A stretch of 48,454 nucleotides of DNA. Origin: Rikenellaceae bacterium. Lineage in GTDB: Bacteria > Bacteroidota > Bacteroidia > Bacteroidales > Rikenellaceae. Location: assembly GCA_017935625.1 (NCBI GenBank), contig JAGBHC010000035.1:1-48454 (forward strand). The letters run 5' to 3'. Under the pieces are notes generated by a model. That model was not told the origin of the DNA. It did no database searches and saw nothing but the letters and a program-made list of their open reading frames with translations. This document shows positions 24,966-33,207 of the stretch, piece after piece (within the stretch, counting starts at the first letter, position 1; each line of letters starts with the position of its first letter). The translations under genes were made by a program, and so were the position numbers.

Positions 24966-25446
24966 ATACGTCAGTTACGACATCGTATTCCAGGAGGTTC
25001 CGGGCGAGGTGACCCTCGCCCTCAATCTCTCGGGGTGTCCCAACCGCTGCCAGGGGTGTCACAGCCCCCACCTCAGGGAGGATGCGGGACGTCCGCTCGA
25101 CCGCGCGGAGATAGACCTGCTGGTCGAACGCTACGGCCGGCAGGTCACCTGTCTCTGCTTCATGGGCGGCGACGGCGACCCGGCGGAGGTGGCCCGTCTT
25201 GCCCGCCACGTGCGCCGCATCAGCCGTCTGAAGACAGCCTGGTACTCGGGACGCATGCCCCTGCCCGCAGGGTTCGACACCGCGGCGATGGACTACATCA
25301 AACTCGGTCCCTACATCCCCTCCCGCGGCGGACTCGACTCGCCGCAGACCAACCAGCGCATGTACCGCATCGTCCGCGACGGGAACGACACCCCCGCATT
25401 CGAAGACATCACCGCCCGCTTCCGCCGCAATCCGCCGGGCGCCTGA
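24958..25446 (+). CDS. nrdG: NrdD-activating radical SAM protein
   Basis: Uses S-adenosylmethionine and a [4Fe-4S] cluster to generate the glycyl radical on NrdD. The cluster motif CxxxCxxC is at Cys27, Cys31 and Cys34 (GCPNRCQGCHSP), followed by FMGGDGDP, the GGE-like S-adenosylmethionine-binding motif. The protein is short (162 residues), as usual for NrdG. The ATG at 24958 lies inside the last codons of nrdD (8-base overlap), which indicates coupled translation. It starts MLKYVSYDIVFQEVPGEV, a typical Bacteroidales NrdG opening. Confidence 0.93.
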   Translation: MLKYVSYDIVFQEVPGEVTLALNLSGCPNRCQGCHSPHLREDAGRPLDRAEIDLLVERYGRQVTCLCFMGGDGDPAEVARLARHVRRISRLKTAWYSGRMPLPAGFDTAAMDYIKLGPYIPSRGGLDSPQTNQRMYRIVRDGNDTPAFEDITARFRRNPPGA

Positions 25447-25730
25447 GTACACCGGAATACGCCTCGGACCGCCGCGCGCTTCGCACGCCGCGGGAGGCCC
25501 CCGCTTTTCACGGCCACGGCTTTTCCCGGTCCGCAAGGCGCTGTCCCGCCGCGCATTTAGCCCGCATCCGGGAAGGAAGCCGCCGGCAATCCGATGAGGT
25601 GCCCCGGCGCCGCGAAAGCCCCCCCTTTTTTCCGGAAAACTTTTCCCCGGAAATCCTCTCCAGAGGAGTGCGGAATCCGGCGATTTTGCCGAACTTTGCA
25701 CTCCGCAACCGCAAAACCGGACCACGACAC

Positions 25731-26420
25731 ATGACAAAAGCCATTATCTTCGACTTCGACGGCACGCTGGCCGATACGCTGAACCTCTGCATCGAGGCAT
25801 TCCGGCGGGCCACCGAACCCATCACCGGGCGTCCCCTGACCGACGCCCAGACCGTAGCCTGCTTCGGACCCTCGGAGGAGGGGACGTTCCGCACGTTCGT
25901 TCCCCAAGCGTACCGCAAGGCGATGGACGACTATCTCTTCTGGTACGAAAGGCTCCACGACCGCTGGCCGGCCCCCTTCGAGGGCATTCCCGAACTGCTC
26001 GCCCGGCTTCGCGACCGAGGCGTCCGGCTGGCACTGGTCACCGGCAAAAGCCCCCGGTGCTGCGCCGTCTCGCTGCGCAAATACGGGCTGGAGGAGTACT
26101 TTCCGCTCACCGAGAGCGTCGCGCCCGACTCCGCGAGCAAAGCCCCCAACATCCGGTGCGTGCTGCAACGGTTCGGGGTCCGGGGCGACGAGGCGCTCTA
26201 CGTCGGCGACACGGCCGGCGACGTGCTGAACGCCCGGGAGGCAGGCGTGGAGACCCTCTCGGCCCTGTGGGGCAGCGTCACCGACCGTCCGGCCGTGGAG
26301 GCCGCCCGGCCGCGGGCCCTTTTCGAACGCGTGGAGGAGCTGGAGCGATATCTCTTCGAATCGGTTCTCCGGCCCGAACCGGCAGAAAAAGCGGAGGCCG
26401 GACAAAAATTTGGCATTTGA
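25731..26420 (+). CDS. HAD-superfamily phosphatase, phosphoglycolate phosphatase-like
   Basis: Haloacid dehalogenase-type hydrolase (229 residues) with motif I DFDGTLADT (nucleophile Asp8, acid/base Asp10), motif II in LALVTGKS, a Lys in the SKAPN block as motif III and motif IV GDTAGDVLNAREAG. A helical cap lies between motifs I and II. It resembles phosphoglycolate phosphatase and related small-phosphate phosphatases; the substrate cannot be assigned. A weak GAACTTTG box lies 33 bases upstream. The -33 box of the rplY promoter lies inside its last codons. Confidence 0.85.
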   Translation: MTKAIIFDFDGTLADTLNLCIEAFRRATEPITGRPLTDAQTVACFGPSEEGTFRTFVPQAYRKAMDDYLFWYERLHDRWPAPFEGIPELLARLRDRGVRLALVTGKSPRCCAVSLRKYGLEEYFPLTESVAPDSASKAPNIRCVLQRFGVRGDEALYVGDTAGDVLNAREAGVETLSALWGSVTDRPAVEAARPRALFERVEELERYLFESVLRPEPAEKAEAGQKFGI

Positions 26421-26439
26421 CAAAAAATGGTTATCTTTG
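26409..26439 (+). promoter_or_regulatory. rplY promoter
   Basis: -33 TTTG (26409-26412), 19 bases, -7 TATCTTTG (26432-26439). This is a near-perfect Bacteroidota promoter, partly inside the end of the HAD gene. It gives an rplY leader of about 85 bases. Confidence 0.8.
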
Positions 26440-26461
26440 CACCCTGCAAGCGCTTATGGGG

Positions 26462-26482
26462 GTCCGGCCGGACGGCCGGGAC
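26462..26482 (+). promoter_or_regulatory. Hairpin in the rplY leader
   Basis: Stem CCGGCC (26464-26469) / GGCCGG (26474-26479) with loop GGAC, extended by GT/AC with one bulge. It lies about 50 bases ahead of the ATG and is not followed by a T-run. It could be an autoregulatory site for L25, but no known leader family was recognised. Confidence 0.35.
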
Positions 26483-26532
26483 TGAGTGGCGCCCGAGGAA
26501 ACATCATAACACATTAAAAATTTTACAGACCA

Positions 26533-27108
26533 ATGAAAACCATTCAGATTAGCGCCGCTTCGCGCGCCGCTTTCGGAAAGAAAGAGAGCAAGGCCGTTCG
26601 TGCCGAAGGTCAGATTCCCTGCGTCATCTACGGAGGCGGTCAGACCGTTCACTTCTCCATCGACGCAAAGGCCGTGAAGCCTTTGATTTACACTCCCAAC
26701 TCCTTCATCGTGGAGTTCGACATCGAGGGAACCAAAGAGACCGGCGTGATGCGCGAGGTGCAGTTCCACCCCGTGAACGAGCAGATTCTGCACATCGACT
26801 TCTACCGCGTACAGCCCGGCAAGGCGGTCGCCATCGACATACCTATCAAAATCACCGGCTCTTCGGAGGGTGTGAAGCAGGGTGGTAAGCTCTCGCTCAG
26901 CAAGCGCAAACTGCGCGTGAGCGGCCTGGCCGAGAATCTTCCCGACGAACTGGTCGTAGACGTTACCGAACTGGGACTGGGCAAGTCCATCTTCGTAGGC
27001 GACCTCAAGTACGAAGGTTTAACCATACTTACTCCGGCTACCACCGCCATTTGCGCCGTCCGCATGACCCGTGCGGCCCGCGGTGCCCAGGCTGCCGCTG
27101 GCAAGTAA
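26533..27108 (+). CDS. rplY: 50S ribosomal protein L25/Ctc
   Basis: Binds 5S rRNA in the large ribosomal subunit. The 191-residue form has the N-terminal L25 domain (about 1-95, with PCVIYGGGQTVHFSID and VQFHPVNEQILHIDF) plus the C-terminal Ctc-type beta domain (DIPIKITGSSEGVKQGGKLS, LPDELVVDVTELGLGKSIFVGDL) and a short Ala-rich tail. The long Ctc form is the usual one in Bacteroidota. Its own strong promoter is at 26409-26439. It is followed after 15 bases by pth, and the pair rplY-pth is common in bacteria. Confidence 0.96.
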   Translation: MKTIQISAASRAAFGKKESKAVRAEGQIPCVIYGGGQTVHFSIDAKAVKPLIYTPNSFIVEFDIEGTKETGVMREVQFHPVNEQILHIDFYRVQPGKAVAIDIPIKITGSSEGVKQGGKLSLSKRKLRVSGLAENLPDELVVDVTELGLGKSIFVGDLKYEGLTILTPATTAICAVRMTRAARGAQAAAGK

Positions 27109-27123
27109 TAAACGAATCCCGTT

Positions 27124-27690
27124 TTGAAATATCTGATTGTAGGGCTGGGCAACATCGGCGCCGAATACGCCGACACCCGCCACAACATAGGATTCAAAGT
27201 ATTGGACGCCTTGGCCGAGGCGTCCAATACTGTTTTTACCCCCTCGCGCTACGGCGCCGTGGCCGAAATCAAATACAAGGGGCGCACGCTGGTGCTGCTC
27301 AAGCCCTCCACCTACATGAACCTCAGCGGCAAGGCCGTCCGCTACTGGGCCGACCAGGAGAAGGTGCCCGCCGAAAACATGCTGGTGGTGGTGGACGACA
27401 TCGCCCTGCCTTTCGGCACCCTGCGCATGCGCACGAAGGGGAGCGACGGCGGCCACAACGGACTGAAGAACATCAACGAGCTGCTCGGGCACAGCAACTA
27501 CCCGCGCATACGCTTCGGCATCGGCGGCGACTTCCCGCAGGGACATCAGGTCGATTACGTGCTGGGAACCTGGACCGAGCAGGAGCGCAAGGCCATGCCC
27601 GAACGCATCGCCACGGCCGTGGAAGCCGTCCGGTCGTTCGCCGCGATAGGCTGCGAACGCACCATGAACCTCTACAACAAGAAACAGTAG
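27124..27690 (+). CDS. pth: Peptidyl-tRNA hydrolase, TTG start
   Basis: Frees tRNA from peptidyl-tRNA dropped by ribosomes. Motifs: [11 protein letters not shown] at the N-terminus, catalytic His20 in [16 protein letters not shown] (about 63-69), [11 protein letters not shown] with Asp91/Asp92, and GGHNGLKNI. No ATG gives the conserved N-terminus; the only start that does is the TTG at 27124. The 5' coding part holds a perfect 13-bp inverted repeat followed by a T-run (see separate entry). The gene follows rplY by 15 bases, and mqnD starts two bases after its stop. Confidence 0.95.
   Translation: MKYLIVGLGNIGAEYADTRHNIGFKVLDALAEASNTVFTPSRYGAVAEIKYKGRTLVLLKPSTYMNLSGKAVRYWADQEKVPAENMLVVVDDIALPFGTLRMRTKGSDGGHNGLKNINELLGHSNYPRIRFGIGGDFPQGHQVDYVLGTWTEQERKAMPERIATAVEAVRSFAAIGCERTMNLYNKKQ
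27198..27237 (+). promoter_or_regulatory. Terminator-like hairpin inside pth
   Basis: Perfect inverted repeat AGTATTGGACGCC (27198-27210) / GGCGTCCAATACT (27219-27231), loop of 8, then GTTTTT (27232-27237). It lies 75 bases into the pth coding sequence and encodes the start of the Val-Leu-Asp-Ala segment onwards. By structure it is an intrinsic terminator or attenuator; whether it acts is unknown. Confidence 0.45.
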
Positions 27691-27691
27691 G

Positions 27692-28501
27692 ATGAAACTC
27701 TCGCTCTACATATCGCCCTGCCCCAACGACACCTTCATGTTCGACGCCCTGGTGAACGGACGCATCGACACCCGCGGAGTGGAGTTCGACCTGCATTTCG
27801 CCGACATCGAGGAGCTGAACCGGGCCGCGGAGCGCGGCGAAGCCGATATCACCAAAGTGAGTTACGCCGTCATGCCCGCCGTCATCGACACCTACGCGGT
27901 GCTCGACAGCGGCAGCGCCCTGGGCCGGGGCAACGGACCGCTGCTGGTGTCGCGCGAGCCCATCGACCCGAACCGGCCGGGACTGCGCGTGGCCGTTCCG
28001 GGCGAACGCACCACGGCCAACCTGCTGCTGAGCCGGCTCTACCCCGCCATAACGGACAAGACGCCGCGTCTGTTCTCGACCATCGCCCGCAGCGTGGCCG
28101 ACGGAGAGTTCGATGCCGGCGTGCTCATCCACGAGGGGCGTTTCACCTACGCTTCGCTCGGTCTGCGACGGGTCGCCGACCTGGGCTCCCTGTGGGAAGA
28201 GACCACCGGTACGGCACTCCCGCTGGGCGCCATCGCCGTGCGGCGCAGCCTGCCCCCCGGGACCATCCGCACGGTGGAGCTGCTGCTGCGGCAGAGCGTG
28301 CACTACGCCATGACCCGCCCCGAAGCCAGCCGCGCCTTCGTACGCAGCCATGCGCAGGAGATGGACGAGCAGGTGATGCGCAGCCACATCGAACTCTTCG
28401 TCAATGAATTTTCGCTCTCGCTCGGAGAACAGGGACGTCTGGCCGCAAGCCGGCTCACGGGGCTCGCTCCGCAGCATCTGTTTACCGCTTGCCGCATCTG
28501 A
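27692..28501 (+). CDS. mqnD: 1,4-dihydroxy-6-naphthoate synthase (futalosine pathway)
   Basis: A periplasmic-binding-protein-fold enzyme of the futalosine route to menaquinone that cleaves cyclic dehypoxanthinyl futalosine. Signature SPCPNDTFMFDALV at 8-21, then DIEELNRAAERGEADITKVSY, PGERTTANLL and the HEGRFTY block. Length 269 fits MqnD (and not the related MqnA). It starts two bases after the pth stop. Its last 20 bases overlap the end of the convergent LPS-kinase-like gene. No other mqn gene is in the window. Confidence 0.9.
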   Translation: MKLSLYISPCPNDTFMFDALVNGRIDTRGVEFDLHFADIEELNRAAERGEADITKVSYAVMPAVIDTYAVLDSGSALGRGNGPLLVSREPIDPNRPGLRVAVPGERTTANLLLSRLYPAITDKTPRLFSTIARSVADGEFDAGVLIHEGRFTYASLGLRRVADLGSLWEETTGTALPLGAIAVRRSLPPGTIRTVELLLRQSVHYAMTRPEASRAFVRSHAQEMDEQVMRSHIELFVNEFSLSLGEQGRLAASRLTGLAPQHLFTACRI

Positions 28502-29240
28502 AGAATCCCAGCAATTTGCGTTTTACGGCCAACTTGCGCTCGATGTGCATCTTGGCTTCGACGACTCCCCGAAGCACCCCGGGTACGCTCCAGCCGCGCA
28601 GGCCGGCATAGAGAAGCGCCATGTGCAGGTAGACCGGCCACTCGGCATTGATGAAACGGAAGTTGTCCAGACACGCCCGCCGCGACAGCCGCCGGGCGAA
28701 CCGCATCCGGTTGTTGTCTATCAGCGAGAAACGATAGGTGCCGTCCTCCTGCCGCCGGTAGAGAATGTTGGCCAGATTGTAGTCGTTGTGCAGCACGCCG
28801 GCCTCGTGCAGCTCCACGGTGAAGCGCATGAAAGCCTCCGTGAGGGCCAGCGTTTCCGGCTCCGGATAGCGTGCCACCCCCTCCGCCATGGAGGGGCAGT
28901 CGGTGTTGAGCGAAATGAAATACCCCGTTTTGAACAGCCCGCCGCTCTTCATCTCGACATAGCCCACCGGAGCCGGGGTGTCGAATCCCATCTCCGTCAG
29001 ACGCAGGGCATAGCGGTAGGCCCGTTCCGCCTTGGTCGAACGCAGAAAAGTGTATACCACCCGGTTGAAAGCCGTCGGGGTCTTGTAGCGCTTCACCACC
29101 AGCAGGGTATCTCCCACCCTGAAACGCTTTATCACGTTGCGTATGTCGCGCAGCATCTCTCCCTGGGTGTCGAAAATCTCCGGAATCCGGACGACGAAGT
29201 CCCGGAACGAAGCGTATTGGGGGTTGATAACCTGTTTCAT
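28482..29240 (-). CDS. LPS kinase-like protein (InaA/WaaP/KdkA type)
   Basis: A 252-residue kinase-fold protein of the lipopolysaccharide kinase family. A possible ATP-binding lysine is in LLVVKRYK (about Lys50), the catalytic loop is HNDYNLANIL (151-160, Asp153 and Asn158), and the metal-binding LIDNNRMRF follows (Asp175). It probably phosphorylates Kdo or a core sugar of LPS from the cytoplasm; the exact acceptor is unknown. The start MKQVINPQY at 29240 is preferred over a longer in-frame start at 29300, whose extra residues are not family-like. A promoter lies about 125 bases upstream (29366-29396). The 3' end overlaps mqnD by 20 bases. Confidence 0.82.
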   Translation of the reverse strand: MKQVINPQYASFRDFVVRIPEIFDTQGEMLRDIRNVIKRFRVGDTLLVVKRYKTPTAFNRVVYTFLRSTKAERAYRYALRLTEMGFDTPAPVGYVEMKSGGLFKTGYFISLNTDCPSMAEGVARYPEPETLALTEAFMRFTVELHEAGVLHNDYNLANILYRRQEDGTYRFSLIDNNRMRFARRLSRRACLDNFRFINAEWPVYLHMALLYAGLRGWSVPGVLRGVVEAKMHIERKLAVKRKLLGFFRCGKR

Positions 29241-29365
29241 AAAGTACAACTGTTTTTCCGTGTCTCCGCAGCCGGACCTTCCGCCCCGAAGACAGAACAA
29301 AGATAATGCAAACGCAAGCAGAAAGCGGCCGGTTTCCGACGCTGCGCGTGCAGTTTATCCGCATG

Positions 29366-29396
29366 CAAAGATAAGCACAAAATCCGGTGCGGCCAA
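29366..29396 (-). promoter_or_regulatory. Promoter of the LPS kinase-like gene
   Basis: Reverse strand: TTG (29394-29396), 20 bases, TATCTTTG (29366-29373). A second TATCTTTG at 29298-29305 has no -33 partner. The interval 29241-29521 holds nothing else that I recognise. Confidence 0.65.
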
Positions 29397-29521
29397 GCTC
29401 CCCGCCGAATCCGAGGCCGGTTCCTCCCCCGCCGGAGTTTCCCGGCTCCCGCCGCCCCGTCCGCGGGGCGGGACGAAGGCGCACGGAAAACCGAGGATGC
29501 GCAAGAAGCGCCGGAAGCGCA

Positions 29522-29560
29522 CAAAAAACCGGGATGCACCTTTTCAAAGGTGCATCCCGG
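29522..29560 (-). terminator. tpiA terminator
   Basis: Long perfect stem: CCGGGATGCACC (29529-29540) pairs with GGTGCATCCCGG (29549-29560), with further A-T pairs inside. On the reverse strand it is followed by six T. It lies 31 bases after the tpiA stop. Confidence 0.92.
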
Positions 29561-29591
29561 TCAATCGGGTCGCTCTCCCCATGCGGAAAGA

Positions 29592-30350
29592 CTACTTCGA
29601 GAAGCCTTTGCCGATAGCCAGAAAATCTTCGGCCTTGAGCGCCGCACCGCCGATAAGACCGCCGTCCACATCGGCCTTGGCGAAGATTTCGGCCGCATTC
29701 GAAGGCTTGCAGCTGCCGCCGTAGAGAATGGCGGTGTCGTCGGCCTTGGCGCCGAACCTGGCACGCAGCACCTCGCGGATGAAGGCATGAATCTCCTGCG
29801 CCTGCTCCGCCGTAGCGGTCTTGCCGGTGCCGATGGCCCACACGGGCTCATAAGCCACGACGAGCTTTGCGAACTGCTCCTCGGTGAGGTTGTAAACCAC
29901 CTCCTCGAGCTGCGCCTTCACCACGTCGAAATGCTTTCCGGCTTCGCGCTCGTCGAGCTTCTCACCCACGCAGTAGATGGGGGTGAGGCCGTTGGCATAG
30001 GCCTGTTCCATTTTGGCGTTCAGGGTCTTGCTGGTCTCTCCGTAATATTCGCGACGCTCGCTGTGACCCAGAATCACATACTCCACGCCCAGCGACGCAA
30101 TCATCTGAGCCGACACTTCGCCCGTGTAGGCGCCCTTCGCCTCGGCCGCACAGTTCTGCGCACCCACCGCGATGCCGCTGCCGCGGGTCACCTTCACCAC
30201 CTCCGACAGGTGGGTGAAAGGAGGACACACGATGAAATCGACACACGAACAAACCTCGCCCCGGCCGGCCACCACGTTCTTGGCCAGCTCGACGCCTTCT
30301 ACGGGAGTGGTGTTCATTTTCCAGTTTCCCGCAACAATTTTCTTTCTCAT
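29592..30350 (-). CDS. tpiA: Triosephosphate isomerase
   Basis: Interconverts dihydroxyacetone phosphate and glyceraldehyde-3-phosphate. The 252-residue TIM barrel has Lys11 in AGNWKMNT, the catalytic His in ILGHSERRE, the catalytic Glu in [13 protein letters not shown] (with the flexible loop), and the phosphate-binding ILYGGS and GGLIGGAAL. On the reverse strand a TAGATTTG box (30356-30363) with TTTG 18 bases further upstream (30382-30385) would start transcription almost at the ATG. A strong terminator follows. Confidence 0.98.
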   Translation of the reverse strand: MRKKIVAGNWKMNTTPVEGVELAKNVVAGRGEVCSCVDFIVCPPFTHLSEVVKVTRGSGIAVGAQNCAAEAKGAYTGEVSAQMIASLGVEYVILGHSERREYYGETSKTLNAKMEQAYANGLTPIYCVGEKLDEREAGKHFDVVKAQLEEVVYNLTEEQFAKLVVAYEPVWAIGTGKTATAEQAQEIHAFIREVLRARFGAKADDTAILYGGSCKPSNAAEIFAKADVDGGLIGGAALKAEDFLAIGKGFSK

Positions 30351-30355
30351 TTTCC

Positions 30356-30385
30356 CAAATCTATTTTAGTGCTGTAAATTACAAA
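30356..30385 (-). promoter_or_regulatory. Candidate tpiA promoter, almost leaderless
   Basis: Reverse strand: TTTG (30382-30385), 18 bases, TAGATTTG (30356-30363), ending five bases before the ATG at 30350. If used, the mRNA has practically no leader. Confidence 0.4.
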
Positions 30386-30440
30386 TGTTCTCTCTCCGAC
30401 TCCGCTCTTCCGTCCCCGGCAGGCGGAACCGGCGGGCGCG

Positions 30441-32174
30441 CTACTCCCGTTCCGCGTCGCACCACCCCTTCACCTGGTCGGCCGAAGGATTGGTCAGGCC
30501 CAGCTTGTTCTTCTTGTTGTAGCCGCACAGGTCGTTGAAGAGTTTTCCGGGAGCGGCCTTGCGCAGCGCCTCCACCGTCGTGAAGCCCAATTTCTGAAGC
30601 ACCGGGACCCACTCGGCCGGCACGCCGGCAGCCACGTATTTCTCCTCGCCGTCGCGCACGGGCTTCTTCTCCGGCCGCATCTGGGGGAAGAAGAGCACCT
30701 CCTGAATGGTCGGCCGGTCGGTCATGAACATGGTCAGACGGTCGATGCCGATACCCATGCCCGAACAGGTGGGCATGCCGTATTCGAGCGCACGCACGAA
30801 ATCCATGTCGATGAACATCGCCTCGTCGTCGCCCTTCTCGCTCAGGCGCAGCTGCTCCTGGAAACGCTCCAGCTGGTCCACCGGGTCGTTCAGCTCCGAG
30901 TAGGCGTTGCAGAGCTCCTTGCCGTTCACGAAGAGTTCGAAACGCTCGGTCAGGCACGGGTCGTTGCGATGGCGCTTGCACAGGGGCGACATCTCGATGG
31001 GATAGTCGGTCACGAACGTGGGCTGGATGAGCTCCTCCTCGCAATAGGCGCCGAACAGGGCGTCGATGAGCTTTCCTTTGCCCATCGTCTCGTCGATTTC
31101 CACGTTCAGCTTCGCGCACGCCTCGCGCAACTCGGCCTCGCTCTTGCCGGTGATGTCGAATCCCGTCTTCTCACGAATGGCGTCGGTCATGGTCACCCGG
31201 CGGAAGGGGGCCTTGAAAGAGACCTGCTTGCCGTCGATGGTCAGTTCGGTGGTGCCGTTGGTGGCCAGCGCCACCCGCTCCAGCATCCGTTCGGTGAAGC
31301 CCATCATCCAGAGATAGTCCTTGTAGGCCACATAAATCTCCATGCAGGTGAACTCCGGGTTGTGGGTCTTGTCCATGCCCTCGTTGCGGAAGTTCTTGCC
31401 GAACTCGTAGACGCCGTCGAACCCGCCCACGATGAGTTTCTTGAGGTAGAGCTCCGTGGCGATGCGCAGATAGAGGTCGATGTCCAGCGAATTGTGGTGG
31501 GTGACGAACGGACGCGCCGACGCCCCGCCCGGAATGGGCTGGAGAATCGGGGTCTCCACCTCGATGTATCCCTGCTCGTTGAAGAACTCGCGCATGGTGG
31601 AGATGATTTTGGCGCGTTTGACGAAAGTCTCCTTCACCTGGGGAGTCACCACCAGGTCCACATAGCGCTGACGGTAACGAATCTCCGGGTCGGTGAGCGC
31701 ATCGAAGGTCTGTCCGTCCTTGGCCTTGACGATGGGCAGCGGCCGGATGGACTTGCTCAGCACGGTGAACTCGCGGCAGTGCACCGAGAGTTCGCCCGTC
31801 TTGGTGATGAATGCGAAACCCTTGACACCCACGAAGTCGCCGATGTCGAGCAGCTTCTTGAAGACCGTATTGTAGAGCGTGTTGTCCTCGCCCGGGCAGA
31901 TGTCGTCGCGACGGATATAGACCTGGATGCGGCCTGTAGCGTCCTGCAGTTCGAAGAACGAGGCGCTGCCCATGATGCGCCGGCTCATGATACGTCCGGC
32001 GATGCTCACATCCTGGAAATTCCCCTTCTCGGGGTCGAATTCCGCAGCGAGCTGCGCCGCATGGGCGTTCACTTCGTACATCTGTGCCGGATAGGGGTCT
32101 ATGCCCAACTCCCGGAGCTGGGCCATCGACTGACGGCGCAGCAACTCCTGTTCGCTAAGTTCTGCAATGCTCAT
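30441..32174 (-). CDS. lysS: Lysyl-tRNA synthetase, class II
   Basis: Charges tRNA-Lys. N-terminal OB-fold anticodon-binding domain (about 55-150, AGRIMSRRIMGSASFFELQD) and class II catalytic core with motif 2 FGKNFRNEGMD and motif 3 GMGIGIDRLTM. After the usual end of the family (near MRPEK, about residue 504) there is an extra C-terminal part of about 75 residues that looks like a helix-hairpin-helix (WVPVLQKLGFTTVEALRKA ... LCGYNKKNKLGL). Such extensions occur in Bacteroidota LysRS. Its promoter lies in the first copy of the tandem repeat upstream. 577 residues in all. Confidence 0.97.
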   Translation of the reverse strand: MSIAELSEQELLRRQSMAQLRELGIDPYPAQMYEVNAHAAQLAAEFDPEKGNFQDVSIAGRIMSRRIMGSASFFELQDATGRIQVYIRRDDICPGEDNTLYNTVFKKLLDIGDFVGVKGFAFITKTGELSVHCREFTVLSKSIRPLPIVKAKDGQTFDALTDPEIRYRQRYVDLVVTPQVKETFVKRAKIISTMREFFNEQGYIEVETPILQPIPGGASARPFVTHHNSLDIDLYLRIATELYLKKLIVGGFDGVYEFGKNFRNEGMDKTHNPEFTCMEIYVAYKDYLWMMGFTERMLERVALATNGTTELTIDGKQVSFKAPFRRVTMTDAIREKTGFDITGKSEAELREACAKLNVEIDETMGKGKLIDALFGAYCEEELIQPTFVTDYPIEMSPLCKRHRNDPCLTERFELFVNGKELCNAYSELNDPVDQLERFQEQLRLSEKGDDEAMFIDMDFVRALEYGMPTCSGMGIGIDRLTMFMTDRPTIQEVLFFPQMRPEKKPVRDGEEKYVAAGVPAEWVPVLQKLGFTTVEALRKAAPGKLFNDLCGYNKKNKLGLTNPSADQVKGWCDAERE

Positions 32175-32201
32175 AAATAGTTCTGATTTTCAATTTGGGG
32201 G

Positions 32202-32232
32202 CAAAGATACGAATAAGCGAGAGCAAAAACAA
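32202..32232 (-). promoter_or_regulatory. lysS promoter
   Basis: Reverse strand: TTG (32230-32232), 20 bases, TATCTTTG (32202-32209), about 28 bases ahead of the lysS start. The -33 box lies inside the hairpin of the first repeat copy. Confidence 0.75.
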
Positions 32233-32410
32233 GTTTACTTGTGTTTTGCCGAGCGAGAGTATCTAAGACGAAGTCAAAGAGGACGAATAAGCGAGGGCAA
32301 AAGCAAGTTTACTCGTGTTTTGCCGAGCGAGAGTATCTAAGACGAAGTCAAAGAGGACGAATAAGCGAGAGCAAAAACAAGTTTACTTGTCTTTTGCCGA
32401 GCGGGAGTAT
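32209..32410 (-). repeat. 74-bp tandem repeat, 2.7 copies, ahead of lysS
   Basis: Copies begin at 32209, 32283 and 32357, with an exact 74-base period and only a few substitutions; the third copy stops at about 32410. Each copy has a hairpin (first copy: GCAAAAACAAG 32223-32233, loop TTTA, CTTGTGTTTTGC 32238-32249). Only the first copy has a full -7 box next to it; at the same place the other copies have CCTCTTTG. The same module occurs once at 43638-43720 and, diverged, at 4001-4076. Confidence 0.9.
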
Positions 32411-32459
32411 AGTACCCCGCCGGTCCGCGACCGCCCGTACCGTCACACCGAAGGCCCCT

Positions 32460-33152
32460 CTACCCCGCGCTCTGTTCGAAGAAGCGCCACAGGTTGTCGC
32501 TGCCGTCCACCGGTGCGGTCACCGTCAGCGGCTCCTTGCGCACGGGATGGACGAACGAAACGGTGCGCGAATGGAGCGAGATGCCCCCGTCGGGGTTCGA
32601 ACGCCGGGCTCCGTACTTCAGGTCGCCCCGGATGGGACATCCCGCCTTCGAAAGCTGGGCCCGAATCTGGTGATGGCGCCCGGTCAGCAGACCGATTTCC
32701 AGCAGATGGTAGTTAGTACTGCTGCACAACACCTTATAGTCGAGCAGAGCCTCCTTTCCCTGGGGCTGCGGCGTATCGAACGCCCGGGAACGGTTGTTGC
32801 GCGCATCACGCACGATGTAGTGGCGCAACCGCCCCTCCGTCGGTTCGGGGAGCCGTTCGGTGATGGCCCAGTAGGTTTTGCTCATCTCTCCGCGGCGCAG
32901 CATCTCGTTCAGGCGCGCCAGGGCCTTGCTCGTCTTGGCGAAGAGCACCGCTCCGCTCACCGGCCGGTCGATGCGATGCACCACCCCCAGGAAAACCTCT
33001 CCCGGTTTCCGGTCCCGCACCTTGATGTAGGCCTTTATCTGGTCCTCGAGGGCACTGGTGCCGTCCGGGTCGGGCTGCACCAAATCGCCGCAATGTTTGT
33101 TCACCACCAGCAGGTGGTTGTCTTCATAAAGAATATCCTCCGCTTCGAACAT
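32460..33152 (-). CDS. RluA-family pseudouridine synthase
   Basis: A 230-residue rRNA or tRNA pseudouridine synthase. The catalytic motif HRIDRPVSG has Asp62, and LLTGRHHQIRAQ and PIRGDLKYG follow, as in the RluA/RluD/RluC family. There is no N-terminal S4 domain, so it is a short form; the target uridine is not predictable. It lies 55 bases downstream of cdd on the same strand and probably shares its transcript. Its end faces the tandem repeat that carries the lysS promoter. Confidence 0.9.
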   Translation of the reverse strand: MFEAEDILYEDNHLLVVNKHCGDLVQPDPDGTSALEDQIKAYIKVRDRKPGEVFLGVVHRIDRPVSGAVLFAKTSKALARLNEMLRRGEMSKTYWAITERLPEPTEGRLRHYIVRDARNNRSRAFDTPQPQGKEALLDYKVLCSSTNYHLLEIGLLTGRHHQIRAQLSKAGCPIRGDLKYGARRSNPDGGISLHSRTVSFVHPVRKEPLTVTAPVDGSDNLWRFFEQSAG

Positions 33153-33207
33153 GTTCTATCTCGTTTTCCCTGAAACTTCCGCATCGCCGCCCGATTCCTC
33201 CAGCCCA

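Noticed and set aside
26440-26530. Possible tRNA between the HAD gene and rplY
   Set aside because: A strong hairpin is present, but there is no acceptor stem pairing, no T-loop sequence and no CCA-like end.
32209-32410. CRISPR array
   Set aside because: The units are contiguous 74-base tandem copies without variable spacers, and no cas gene is present.
32241-33173. Forward open frames through the 74-bp tandem repeat, giving Lys/Arg/Ser-rich repeated peptides
   Set aside because: The peptide repeats only mirror the DNA repeat, and the frame runs antisense through the pseudouridine synthase. Such frames are a common false gene call in Bacteroidales intergenic repeats.
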